This document shows, in pieces, positions 43,606 to 54,917 of a stretch of 64,000 nt of DNA. This DNA is from Siphonodentalium dalli. Taxonomy: Eukaryota > Mollusca > Scaphopoda > Gadilida > Siphonodentaliidae. The notes beneath the pieces are model-generated. The model had not been told where the DNA came from, ran no database searches, and worked only from the letters and a program-made list of their open reading frames with translations. The stretch is from contig CP136068.1 in the NCBI GenBank assembly GCA_032622095.1, forward strand, positions 147,633,365 to 147,697,364, written 5' to 3'. The position numbers and the translations under genes were made by a program. Position 1 is the stretch's first letter; every line of letters starts with the position of its first letter.

Positions 43606-43718
43606 AAGCATTTATTGTGTGTGTTTATGTGAGTACATTTTATTTTATATTCACGCATTATATAATGCAAATATATGTCGATATTTTGCTGACAACACAT
43701 TTTATGATTTAAGAAATG

Positions 43719-43867
43719 AATGTAGTGGGTGTGTGTTATTGTGGGATACGGCGTAGTGGTCGTTGTTGGACATTGTGTGAATCGTGAAGTCGTTGGCGCA
43801 CATTGTGTCACTAAATATGCCACAACGACCACATCGCCGTGGCTCCAAATAACACACACACTACATT
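43719..43867. repeat. Hairpin MITE, ~48-bp arms
   Basis: AATGTAGTGGGTGTGTGTTA...TAACACACACACTACATT, with GTGGTCGTTGT/ACAACGACCAC further in. It abuts the next MITE, with its last bases overlapping that element's TTAA. Confidence 0.75.
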
Positions 43868-44115
43868 AAAGGTATTCAATCCGATCAGAGGGTCCTATAT
43901 TACTATTTCTTTGGTTTCGGTGGTAAAACATATTTTAGCACGAGGCAGACTAAATTAGTGTCCCAGATCTCGAGAAATTAACGAATTTCAAAAATCGACA
44001 TCTGATCACTCTGAGCTTTGATGTGTGGGTTCCTCGACTCGAATCAAATATTTTTTACCACCGAAGCCAAAAAAATAGTAATATAGGACCCTCTGATCGG
44101 ATTGAGTACCTTTAA
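43866..44115. mobile_element. MITE with ~60-bp inverted ends, TTAA flanks
   Basis: TTAA at 43866-43869 and 44112-44115. Ends are AAGGTA.TCAATCCGATCAG, then GGGTCCTATATTACTATTT and TTCGGTGGTAAAA on both sides. Core has AATTTCAAAAATCGACATC. A fragment lies at 3276-3402. Confidence 0.8.
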
Positions 44116-44730
44116 TTTCTTATAGTTATATAGCTTATTGATGTTTAATCCTATAAAAAGCTGAATGTATTCTTATTTATTATCACAACATCTGCAGAGA
44201 ATTTGAGACTAGCCCACGCAGCACATTAATTAGTCAGCCCAATATAATATAAGCACTCAGCAACGATAACGAGATCGATATAAATAACTGGCTTCAGATG
44301 CACTTCGGCTGGACTTTCAAAAGCACGCCCTATTGTTCTGCTGACCGCTTTTTGTGATTATTTCAGATTAGGTCAACCAATTGTGACGTCGTGTTCGTGT
44401 TACGGTCTATGTGTTATTGGAATATGAAATGGGTGACCCAATTGGCAGTTGACCAATCACCGAACATGATTTAGCGTAACACAGGCAGGCTATGTAATTA
44501 TTTATACATTTACGATCATTTGCGGAATTTTATCACCAATAACACCCTGATCCCAATGCACTGTTGAAATTGTGGGCCTTCATTTAGCCTACGCATGACG
44601 CGAACATTGCGTTAAAACGCGATACCCCTCTGTATAGAGCTAGAGGGGTATCAATAAAGTACACCCTCTCGTGATATTTTTAACGCGGCGGTGAAACGCA
44701 TGCAGGCTCTCTCTTTCACACACCAACAAT
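44116..44730. other. Intergenic with one hairpin
   Basis: GATACCCCTCT...AGAGGGGTATC at about 44620-44651 forms an 11-bp stem with a 10-base loop. Nothing else seen. Confidence 0.5.
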
Positions 44731-45375
44731 AATGTCGTTTCACGCCTGATGAAATTCCGTACTAGGAATCACCGACTTGCCATCGAGACAGGCTCCTGGG
44801 TTGGACAAGTTCACGAAGATAGAAAGTGTAAATTATGTAACAACGGCATTGGAGACGAATATCACATTACTTACTGATATCAGGAAAAAATACATTAAAC
44901 CATATTATTACACCCGACCCAATGCATTGAAACTGAACAGCCTGTTCAAAACAAGCAATAGGAAAACCCTTACGAACCTATCGATATTCATCCGCGAAGC
45001 CCTCTTTCAGATAGGAGCCCCTGAGGCATTAAACTAGAAGTCCCCACCCCATATAGACACAACACCTTGTATAAAAGCGACAGAAAAATCGCCCATGCAG
45101 GAAATGCCCATACATAATAGAATGACCTAAGGTGTACTATATATGATTAACAATGTGTATGATTATTATCCAAAGCCCCATCCCCACCAACCCCACCACA
45201 CCCGATAACCCAAAAGAACTATAATAAGACAATTATACTGAGAGAGATAAACTCGGAACATGTCACATTCATTTATGTTGTTATCTTCGCGTATGTGCAT
45301 AATTTAACTTATATATGTTTAATTCATTTTGTTCATGCTCATATATCTTGTCGATGAAAAGAGTAATAAAAAAAA
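44731..45375 (+). pseudogene. LINE 3' end fragment, same family as 37283-37815
   Basis: MKFRTRNHRLAIETGSW, then CKLCNNGIGDEYHIT in one frame (to about 44878), then after a frameshift IRKKYIKPYYYTRPNALKL, parallel to the C-terminal domain of the LINE relic at 37283-37815. A 3' UTR follows and ends in an A-rich run at about 45365-45377, which fits a LINE tail. Confidence 0.7.
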
Positions 45376-45596
45376 TCTACCCCACTAGAAGTTTCAAGCT
45401 AATTACACTAACTGCCGCGTCGATTCTGTTGTCAACGACGGGTTTGTTCGTAAAAGGTATTGACTACAACACCGTGTGATAATTTGTGCATGAATTATAT
45501 TATTATTCTAATGTATTTGAGTCTTTATTCAATTTCTGCCCGAGATATTTTATATTCAATTGAAATTTTGTTCCCACTGAATTCTCAAGTTCCAGA
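45376..45596. other. Flank of the satellite array
   Basis: AT-rich; no feature seen. Confidence 0.4.
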
Positions 45597-46510
45597 TGTC
45601 CGATCGTAATAAAATTGATACCCATAAATTGGCCAGAGACTGAACTTGCAACATGCAAACATTTGTCCTAAAATTATTTACAGAAAACCCACAAAAGTCA
45701 CCTAAACGCAGCCCGTCATATAGTGCGCAATGATAAACTCCGACAATAAAATGTCTTCCAAAATATCTCTATAGTGGGGTTATTTGGGGTTTATACCCAT
45801 CGATGTCCGATCGTAATAAATTTCATACCCATGAATCGGCCAGTGACTGAACTTGCAACATGCACAAATTTGTCGCTAAAATATTTATAGAAAACCCACA
45901 AAAGTCACCTAAACGCAGCCCGTCATATAGTGCGCAATGATAAACTCCGACAATAAACTGTCTTCCAAAATATCTCTAACTAGTGGGGTTATTTGGAGTT
46001 TATACCCCTCGAGATTATTTCAATTAGTACGTCATGTTCCTGACGTCCAATCACTCTAATGGTAATACATTTGGTATCGACGAATTAGTAAAAGACTGAA
46101 CTTGCAACAAGCAGAAGGTTGCCGTTAAAATTAGTTATAGGAATAAAAAATAAACGGTTGCCGTTAAAAGTATTTGCAGAAATCCGACAACAGACATTCA
46201 AACACAGCCAAACTTTCGACCAATATATTTCTAGTGTGGGTTTATATCGATTAATATGAAAACTCCGACAATAAACTGTCTTCCAAAATATCTCTATATA
46301 GTGGGATTATTTGGGTTTATACCCCTCGAGATTATTTCAATTAATACGTTAAGTTCCCGAAGTCCAATCGTAATAAATTTGGTATCCACGAATTGATAAA
46401 AGATTTAACTTGCAACATGCAAAAGGTTGCCTTAAAAATATTTATAGAAATCCGCCGATAGGAATTCAAACACAGCCAACCTTTCTACCAATATATTTCT
46501 AGTTCCATGC
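45597..46510 (+). repeat. Tandem satellite-type array, ~210-bp unit
   Basis: Units begin GTCCGATCGTAATAAA at 45597 and 45807, then diverged starts near 46047 and 46357. Shared text: GACTGAACTTGCAACATGC, AACGCAGCCCGTCATATAGT, TCTTCCAAAATATCTCTA, GTTTATACCC. The third unit is longer, with an internal duplication (GTTGCCGTTAAAA twice). The first two are closest. Confidence 0.82.
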
Positions 46511-46521
46511 AGGGGCCTATA

Positions 46522-48436
46522 CTATAGAATTACAATTGCCGTGTTTCTCCATGTGGACAGAGTTAGTCGGTAATTTCCCAGTCTTGTAAAGCTAGACTTG
46601 TGTTCTATAGTACTCGAGCAATTGTGTTCTTGTAAATTCCTTGCATTGGATATTGGAATTTAACAATAGGCGATTACCCTTTTTCACACCACACATCGTT
46701 GTGAACTGACTTATATAATGTTCTGGGAGAGCCATTCTGTGACTGTGATTCATTTCAGCAGCAAGCTGCTCGGTTTTTGTGGTGTTTGGAGTGTCCCAAC
46801 GCTGCATCTTTTTGTTATTCTATAGTACTCGAATTGTCTAACTTGGGGAAAAACAAGAACTCGCTTGACGGGCTGATAAATTACCAACTTAGGGAGTTCC
46901 ATAGTACAGACATAACACAAATCGGGTAGAACACGGTGTTAACATTACAAGTATACGAGGCTGAATTAGTGGTTGTCACCGCAATGAAACGCGTGCGAAT
47001 ATCGATATGTCGGATTATCGCTTTGTGTATTGAGCACTCATGCATTAACCCTTTCTCGACGTGCGAAGTTTCACCAGTCAATACAATCGTAGTCATATTG
47101 GGATGATGGGTTCAAATTACGCATGGTGTAGATAGATATATTTTGAGATGGGGTTCATAAACATAGACAAATTGGCTTTGAGAAATAAGGGATTCCACAT
47201 AAATTATGTTGTGACGGGGGCGATTCTCAGCAAAATACTCAACAATTGGGAATGTCATGCAGCGACGTTCAATGGGTGTTGGCACATCACAATAATCTTC
47301 GTCCCAAAGTTAGTGATGATTGATTTATGGGGGTAAATGGGAATTAGTTGAGAAGTTTCGATCGGTTGGAATTGTTGGTTTGGGGATTTCTAACAGTTGG
47401 AAATCTTGAGTAACCATTGCAGAATTTCAACCGAATGGGGTGCAAATATAGTTTTCTGGTTCAGGGAGGAGGTGTACTCGGGCAGCGAGACCTTATACGT
47501 GAATGTTACCGCGATTCCATGGTAGAAAATGGCACTGAATTTAAAAATTAAGACTGGAGAATAGGTTATAATCATTACAATGACTAAATTTTCCAGCTAA
47601 TGTAACTGCAAATTATAATTTATACCACTAGTATGATGTTTTCCTACATTCAGTGTAATTTTGGTTGTTAAATCTAAGTTTCTACTTAAACAAACAGTTA
47701 CACCGACCCTTTGGCAAATATACTTGAAATATATATGTTCACCCTTTTAACTTGGAAATATTGTTATCAGTATATTATCTCCGGCAATTCAGTTTGTTTT
47801 CAATTACATTGTACATGTATCGAAATCGTACGTATACGACAAGCAGTTAAAATTTCCCTGCTCAATCTGACACTATAATCACCATGTGTAGGTTTTTCTG
47901 TCGATGGGGTTTATTTGTGTTCACTCTATCCGTCTCGATCCCTTTGTGTTCGTACATACATCGTTAAATATATTTGACCATGAACCATGTAAATACAAGG
48001 AAAGACATGAAAAGCTATATATTGTCTTCGATGATGTAGGTCAATAAAACATCTATCTCGTATAACGTATGTACTCGTGTTCAGCGTAAAATGTTGTAAT
48101 CGTTTGTGTATTTTCGCGATGCTTGTGCCATTGGGATTATGGTGCACGCAAGTAGTTTTCGTGTTCCCCATTGCCTATCATAACATTGACTTTATACATC
48201 CACTAAACCACTCGCCAAATGACTCAAATATATATATAGGCATTACTATATTAGAGTAAGTTCCCTTTACCCATTAACAAGCGTTCGTCTCCACGCGCAG
48301 ATAAACGGATATCCGTAGTACTGGATTTTATCTATTCATGTCAATGACGGGGAATCGCACACACTTGTAAATGATCGTATCCATAGTATTCGACAGTTTG
48401 TCCACGTGGGGAAACACGGCAATTGTAATTCTATAG
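46522..48436. mobile_element. TIR element of 1.9 kb, TA-type flanks, non-coding
   Basis: Ends CTATAGAATTACAATTGCCG with GTGTTTC.CCA.GTGGACA further in, inverted at 48385-48436. Both sides are flanked by TATA. A TA duplication would suit a Tc1/mariner-type element. TTCTATAGTACTCGA words occur again at 46611 and 46815. No transposase frame recognised, so it is non-autonomous or decayed. Confidence 0.62.
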
Positions 48437-48739
48437 TATAGATGTCGTAAAGTTTACAACTGGTTTTGAGGAACTGGAAAAATTGTGTCATAAATGATAT
48501 AGCTACTATTATTAACTGCAGCATTAATAATATATATAGTTACATATTATTGTTAACAGAACATATTTCATTTGTAGTCATGCAAAGTGCTATACAATAT
48601 ATAGGATGTTTTTTCTGAACATTTCATCTACACAGGCATCCGAAATTCGCATGTGTTTGAAAACTTTTGGGAACGCGAAACACAGTTACAAGTAGGCGGG
48701 GATATAGACAAGCCACTAATTGGACTGTATACAGGTGAC
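48437..48739. other. Spacer between two transposons
   Basis: AT-rich; the last eight bases (CAGGTGAC) are the hAT target copy. Confidence 0.5.
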
Positions 48740-49774
48740 CAGAGGCGGACTGGCCGATCCGGAGACCGGGAAATTTCCCGATGGGCCGGAGGCCAGAAAA
48801 ATTCTGATTCCACGTGATTTTCTATCAAGTGAGAATCCGAGGGTTTTTTTTACGGTTTGGGGGGGGGGGGGTATATGTTGTTGGGCCGCCCAACCACAAC
48901 TTGGGCCGCAAATGAAACCGACGTGGGCCGCCACATGTGTTGTTTAACCAGCCGTGTATCTAATAAGATGGTACTCTTCTCACATAAATTCATGAGGGCA
49001 GAGGCGGACTGCATGGCCGATCGGGAGACCGGGAAAATTCCGGACGTGGGCCGCCACATGTGTTGTTTAACCAGCCGAATTGGCTAATCGTAATTTTGAC
49101 ATTAAATGAACTTGTCGGCATCATATAACACCACGTAAAGACCCCATTAATCTCGAGATTTTAACGGTAACTCCCAGCTGTAAATCCCAAAAAAAATCTT
49201 ACGCACCCCTCCCCCAAATTAAATTTACAAGAAAATAGGAACGCTTCAGTTGATGCCAGTCTAGTTTATCGGATTCGAGATTTTCTTGTATAGTTTTCAA
49301 AATGTTCTCACCCCGGGCCGAACAACCATGAACAGCCCGGTGTGTCCTGGTCTCTTGTCCGTAGCCGTGTGCATTTGTCTTGAGTTACACCGCTAGATGT
49401 TAGATTTTATGCAATTTTTCAGGTAAAAATATCTGAATGGTCTCATACCGGGAATATATAGAACCATGGTTTATGAATATATAGGATATTAGACCAGAGG
49501 TGCAAATGGAATTATGCAAAAACATGTATTTGGTCTGCATCTGATTCAAGGGGGGGGGGGGGGGGGGTCTGCATCTGATTCAAGGGGGGGGGGGGGTGCA
49601 AATGGAATTATGCAAAAATAATATGTATTTGGTCTGATTCTGATTCAAGGTGGGGGGTGCAGTTGGAATTTTCCAAGGTGGACTGTGGACGCCCCCCCCC
49701 CCCCCCCCCACCCAACAGATGGGCCGGTATTATATTAATTTCCCGGGCCGGTTTCTTGGCCCAGTCCGCCTCTG
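48740..49774. mobile_element. hAT-type non-autonomous transposon with exact 8-bp duplication
   Basis: Ends CAGAGGCGGACTGG ... CCAGTCCGCCTCTG, flanked on both sides by CAGGTGAC (48732-48739 and 49775-49782). Next to the ends lie GGAGACCGGGAAATT and CCCGGGCCGG. A second internal end-like copy starts at 49000, and GACGTGGGCCGCCACATGTG occurs twice (48920 and 49040), showing an internal duplication. 49290-49550 is the inverse of 15570-15770. Several G/C runs lie inside. No transposase. Confidence 0.88.
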
Positions 49775-49782
49775 CAGGTGAC

Positions 49783-50019
49783 GATGGCAATGCCTTAGCT
49801 ATAGCTATGACAGTACACAGCATATTGGTAGTGTACTGTCAACGCCGGAATCAACAAACTATGAGTACTATCAATACACTATAGCCGTATGGAATTAGAC
49901 AACGGCGGCCGCCTAACAGCCATATCAGAAAAACTATTCTTCCTGTGGTTAAACCGGTTTATAGGCCAGTAGTCATCAGATTGTTGAAAGCCTGCACTGA
50001 ACGACCTTTGGTGATAACT
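49783..50019. other. Intergenic; 3' flank of the minus-strand exon
   Basis: No polyadenylation signal AATAAA was seen on the minus strand here. Nothing else recognised. Confidence 0.4.
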
Positions 50020-50281
50020 TTAATCATCCGACGGCGTTATAATAGTTCCACAAAAAACGAGATGTTGAAATAATGTACAAAGAGACATTTCACAGTTGTC
50101 CAAATAAAATTTCTTGATCTTAAATTGTATCCGATATTCTTTGTGTTTTACGACGGTTGAATCTTTTGAAGGATCAGTGTCGACGTACGTGCAAAGAAGT
50201 CTCGACAATGACGTTGACGCGTCTTTGTATTTTACCGTGAATAGAAATGAGGTTCCAGTGTTACATTTTACACCTTTATAG
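50020..50281 (-). CDS. Candidate terminal exon of an unknown gene
   Basis: On the minus strand CATTTATTTTCCAG, a strong acceptor, ends at 50282. From 50280 there are 86 open codons to TAA at 50022-50020. The protein reads YKGVKCNTGTSFLFTVKYKD, then SRLLCTYVDTDPSKDSTVV and KKFYLDNCEMSLCTLFQ. There are several Cys and no transposon motif. Diverged copies with similar acceptors occur at 52795-52998 and 53180-53300 on the same strand, which suggests repeated exons or gene copies. Family not recognised. The call rests on splice context and paralogy, not on a domain. Confidence 0.4.
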
Positions 50282-50925
50282 CTGGAAAATAAATGGAAGT
50301 CTGACAGAAAAGTCTAAATCGCCGTACATTCTCACGATCCTGCATAAAGAACACGTCCTATTGTTAGCAAAAGTCTTACTCATCCACAGAATATAATGCT
50401 CGTATATCAGGGGGGGGGGGGGTCGCGGAAAAAATTTACATATATAGGGCGAAAAAAATGTTTTTGCCCCTTTCGGGGACCCACCACCCCTCTACCTGCA
50501 ATTTTTTTCTTTTTTTTCCGCCCAATTTTTGGGACCCACCCCCCAAAATCTTACAAAAAACATAAAATATAAACCAAATCAAAGCCTAGCAAAGAATTGT
50601 TCCATTTCTTATTATTTAATACTATTCCCAGCAATTTAGTAAACCTCTAAACTGCTCTAAAGGGAGATAATTCTATTAGTATAAAATGTGGAAATGCTGA
50701 ACGCATGCACTTAAAAACATTGGGCATAATGCCATAAAACATAATAATTACGAGGTAATACATTTCCTGATATCCTCAATAACTCCATATTCTTTTATAT
50801 AACAATAGTATAAGATGTTTTAGAGTCAAGGCCCAATAGTAATACTGTAGTAATAGGGGTAGAACAAATTTCATCTGGGACCCAAGCCAAGGAAAGTCAC
50901 ACTCACAGCAGCTCAGTCTAAATAC
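50282..50925. other. Intergenic with G run
   Basis: G run near 50410 followed by TCGCGGAAAAAATTTAC, with matching C-rich text at 50460-50550 (GACCCACC repeats). No gene. Confidence 0.5.
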
Positions 50926-51210
50926 ATGTATGTCATGTTGGTTTGCAGATTGACATATACCAATATTAGCGAAAAATTGGTAGTATTATTAACTTATTGT
51001 CAGAGTATAAAGTTTAGTTTAAAGCCAGCAGAGATATCCAAGCCACGGTCTCCTTGTGCAAACCGTCTGTATACATGTAGGTTCCCCCTGTGCAATGTGG
51101 TTTACTGGACGTATCACATGGAAACCCATTATAAGAACAAGCATCCTGGATCAGACTGTTCAGTTGAGATATGTGACTCTGAGAAAGTTCGCATGAAGAG
51201 AGTTGCATAG
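50926..51210 (+). CDS. Candidate C2H2 zinc-finger segment
   Basis: The open frame ends YTCRFPLCNVVYWTYHMETH, then YKNKHPGSDCSVEICDSEKV and TAG at 51208-51210. The spacing C-x4-C-x11-H-x4-H fits one C2H2 finger. The start is uncertain: TTTGCAG at about 50940 and AAAGCCAGCAG at about 51030 are possible acceptors. CAG/GTTAGT at about 51233 is a donor-like site past the stop. It could be the last coding exon of a host gene or a transposon-derived finger. Confidence 0.35.
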   Translation: MYVMLVCRLTYTNISEKLVVLLTYCQSIKFSLKPAEISKPRSPCANRLYTCRFPLCNVVYWTYHMETHYKNKHPGSDCSVEICDSEKVRMKRVA

Positions 51211-52794
51211 ATGATTACCTGTGCAGTTTGATCCAGGTTAGTATGATTTATAATTAGTTTCAAGAACAAAGTTCATATTAGTCATGTTTATATTCTAGCT
51301 TTATGTTGCATATGGAATAAGTTGAGACTTTAATACCAAAAGCTACTTTTATAGTTACATTGCTCTATCCTGATATATCCTAAATTGAATATCAAAGCAA
51401 CCAATAATGAACAAACAACTAATAATTACAATACCATATGTATTGGCAGTCAAATAACTGGAACTCCAAGATATACTACCTTATTACATGTATATGTACA
51501 GTACCTACTGCTTAGACTTGTGAATAATAACTGTGGTTGATTTAATATCACAAAAGGCTAAGTTTTCATATTGTTATCCAAATAGTATGAACTTTTTGTA
51601 TGAGTTATTTTGTTTTATAGTTTTAAACCAGTGGAATATAGTGGAACTGTTATTTTTGTTTGTATCATCAAGTTTATCTTGATAACAAATAATATCCATT
51701 ATGTGGATTAAGAACAGAAGATGGTAATCATTTCATAATTATGCTTATCTAATATATCTTTCATCCGTCGAAATCTGGTACATTAATTTTGACATACATC
51801 AGCATACATACACCCCTAAATGGTAGTTAGTTCTGGTTAGTATGTTTTAAATAGCATAGTGTGTCATATGGTTGATATTAACAGATTACATGAGCACAAA
51901 AACAGTGATTTTAAGTGGAGGAAAAAATTGCATTTTTGGTCATTTACGCATTTTTTCCGGGTGAAATGACCCACCCACCCCGCCTCATATATGGAATTTT
52001 TGTGCGCGACCCCCCCCCCCCCTGCGTATATGAGAATATACAGGTCTTATTTGCCTTTCTGAATCTTCATATTTCTTTCAATATAGTCATCGACATCGAA
52101 TCTGTGGGTACACCAATGCTTTAATACTAACGTGTTAACGGGAAGCAAACCACCACTATTCTATTGAAACAATTCCGTGTGAAAATAACGCATTATAGAA
52201 TTACACATTTTGTGTTCTCGGATCGTTCTGCCACACAGGGGTCCGGGCACATTTCTAAAAATAGTCACAGGTCGATTGCCCAGGAAATCACACGCAGTCT
52301 GAGGCAAATTTATCCAAAGGCACCTTTTTTTAATTGGTAACAGCTCTATACACCTTCGTTAGACGTTTATTCTTTGAAATTAGCATGCATGAAATACGAT
52401 AAGGCGATATACAAGTTTTAGAAAATCCAAACGCATATTCAAACCCTGATAGATTTGACAACAGTGTCTAAAATTGTCAATATCCTGCCAGTCGAATTCG
52501 ATAACATTATCGTCAAATAATACGCATTTCCCTATATGAAGATATTGGTATCAGATTTTGAATTTGGGATCGGATTTTATCAAACAAGTTTTGATTTATC
52601 ATATTTTGTGGATGTTAGTTTTAAAGAACAGAGTCTACTGAAGGATATAATCCTGTTAACAAAATTGGTATAGTTTGAAAAAGAAAATGTGATTTTGAAG
52701 CCATTTCCCCACCATTGGTGTGATTTTCCCGAAAATCGATCCGGGGCCTTCTTGTAATACATAACAGAACAACTTAAAGTTCCCGGACCCCCTG
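51211..52794. other. Intergenic, nothing recognised
   Basis: AT-rich; includes a C run near 52009-52022. No gene or clear repeat. Confidence 0.5.
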
Positions 52795-53300
52795 GTGTTC
52801 AGCCACTGGTAAACAATCGAGCTCTCAACAAAGATTGACAGTAAAGTTTTTTTGAAAGGTCCTACGTTGGCGTGAGCGATTGGAGCAACGTCTCGACAAT
52901 GGCCATGGTGGACATCTTTGTACTTGCTATGAATAGAAGTGATATGCCAGTGTGATGGTTAAAGCTCTAGAAGTACCAGAGTCGACTTGCGTGCACAAAG
53001 AAGCCCGAACAGTTGCATGGTGTGTCTTTGGTGATATATGCCGGAAAAGTTTCAATCGGAAACACATATTCATACTGTCGGGCACTATATTGTTACAACA
53101 CAAATGTCTTATGAATCTTCTATACTCTTATCAAACTATATATAATAGACCTTTAAATGCCTTTCTGACTCTGAAAATTTCTTTTCAGTCTTTACGCAAA
53201 TTCCCATGCAGTTTAGCGTCTCGGCTCTTTTGAAAGGTCATACGTCGACAATTGTAATGGAAGCCCCGACTCGATAATGGCGAGTTTATCTTTGCCACTA
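52795..53300 (-). pseudogene. Two decayed paralogues of the 50020-50281 exon
   Basis: About 52998-52795, minus strand: after CTTCTAG come CACACTGG, TCACTTCTATTC and AAGTACAAAGATG in the same order as AACACTGG, TCATTTCTATTC and AAATACAAAGACG of the 50-kb exon, but frames are broken. About 53300-53180: KDKLAIIESGLPLQLSTYDL parallels KDASTSLSRLLCTYVDTD. Both show GACCTTTCAAAAGA versus GATCCTTCAAAAGA. They look like diverged exon copies. Confidence 0.35.
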
Positions 53301-53547
53301 TCAATACTGTTTGGGAGATTTCTTTGTGTATTGTTTTTGAATTCGAACAATTTATATAGTGTACTCGTATTCTGTCCGCGGGTAAGATATCTGGCACCAA
53401 ACGCAGATCCACAATAATGGTGACAAAAATCACATTCTTTGAACATACATACAATAAGCATCGTCTTTTCAATAAATAATATAGACTTTAACCACATCGA
53501 AGACAGAATAGCTTTCACCAGATTCACTATCAGTAACCATTCACTCA
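53301..53547. other. Intergenic, left flank of the Helitron pair
   Basis: Nothing recognised. The last base, A at 53547, is the 5' target base of the Helitron. Confidence 0.45.
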
Positions 53548-53570
53548 TCTATTATATATTTTGGAAGATC

Positions 53571-53601
<31 letters not shown>

Positions 53602-54274
53602 GAGGGTGTGTGTGTGTGTGTGTGGTGCGAGGATGTGTGTGTGGTGTGTCTGTGTGTGTGTGGTGTGTCTGTGTGTGTGTTCGCGATGAACTCGAAAACG
53701 GCCGACTCGATTTCGATGAAACTTCGTATGTGAGGGTACTATCGGTCGGGAAGTGGCATAGGCATATTAATTTTCAGTTCCGAGGTCAACTTTTCACGTG
53801 CCGAGGTAAAAAACGATATATAATGCGTATGTATCCGTTTTAGTTATCTGCCTCAATTATCAAGAAGAAGTGGTACTATCTTCCATTCTTCATCAGGATA
53901 AAAACAATGCGTAACTTCTATGACGTCGTTAGATGTCATAACGTTAGATCACGTTAACGCTTAACCGGCCGATGCATTTGACTGTTTCAGACGTCTTGGT
54001 GATATATCGGGTACCGATGGTAATTTTTCTTTACGTTGAAACTTGATAATTAATGAGCGTGTGTATATGAGGCGCGTTTATATACTTGAGTGGAAATCAA
54101 ATCGGGTTAAACTGGCGGATTTTTACGGGCGAAATTTGATGCATAGGGTATCTCGGTATCCGCTGGGCCGATTTCCACCATTTTTGGGGTGTTGGTGTTT
54201 GACCCCACCTGGCCTTGACCTTCAAACTGGTCAATTCAAGGTCAAAGCCCGGACGAAGTCGGGTCACCTTCTAG
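53548..54274 (+). mobile_element. Non-autonomous Helitron, copy 1 (727 bp)
   Basis: Starts TCTATTATATATTTTGG directly after an A. Ends CCCGGACGAAGTCGGG (hairpin), then TCACCTTCTAG. A 5' TC, a 3' hairpin and CTAG before a T are the Helitron hallmarks. An expanded GT-rich array lies at 53571-53690. No protein frame; open frames through it follow from the GT array. Confidence 0.88.
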
Positions 54275-54917
54275 TCTATTATATATTTTGGAAGATCTGT
54301 TTGTGTGTTTGTGTGTGTGTGTGTAATCGATGAACTCGAAAACGGCCGACCCGATTTCGATGAAACTTGGTATGTGGTGGTATTTTCGGCCGGGGGGTGA
54401 CATAGGCCTATTGATTTTCAGATCCGAGGTCAACTTTTCACGTGCCGAGGTCAAATCTGTTTTTACGCTGTGTTACGGGACTTTCATTTGAGTTCGGTGC
54501 TTACAAATCGATTCGAAACAGCGCGAATAATAAAATGCCAGTCATAATAATGACACTGTGAGAATCTTTCGTGTTTCCTCTTTCCAACGATATATAATGC
54601 GTATGTATCCGTTTTAGTTATCTGCCTCAATTATCGAGAAGAAGTGGTACTATCTTCCATCAGGATAAAAACAATGCGTAACTTCTATGACGTCGTTAGA
54701 GGTCATAACGTTAGATCACGTTAACGCTTAACCGGCCGATGCATTTGACGCATTTGATGCATAGGGTATCTCGGTATCCGCTGGGCCGATTTCCCGGTAT
54801 CCGCTGGGTCGATTTCCACCATTTTTTTGGGGTGTTGGTGTTTGACCCCACCTGACCTTGACCTTCAAAATGGTCAATTCAAGGTCAAAGCCCGGACGAA
54901 GTCGGGTCACCTTCTAG
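54275..54917 (+). mobile_element. Non-autonomous Helitron, copy 2 (643 bp), head to tail
   Basis: Begins TCTATTATATATTTTGG at the base after copy 1's CTAG and ends with the same hairpin and CTAG, followed by T of a TA repeat. Blocks shared with copy 1: GAACTCGAAAACGGCCGA, TTCTATGACGTCGTTAGA, GGCCGATGCATTTGAC. The GT array is short here, and a short duplication of CGGTATCCGCTGGG lies near 54775-54812. Confidence 0.88.

Noticed and set aside
49290-49560. Independent transposon next to the hAT ends
   Set aside because: It lies within the 8-bp-flanked hAT element and is shared with the 15.4-kb element, so it is treated as an inner module.
53439-53843. 134-codon frame rich in Cys and Val
   Set aside because: It is the translation of the GT-rich array inside a Helitron.
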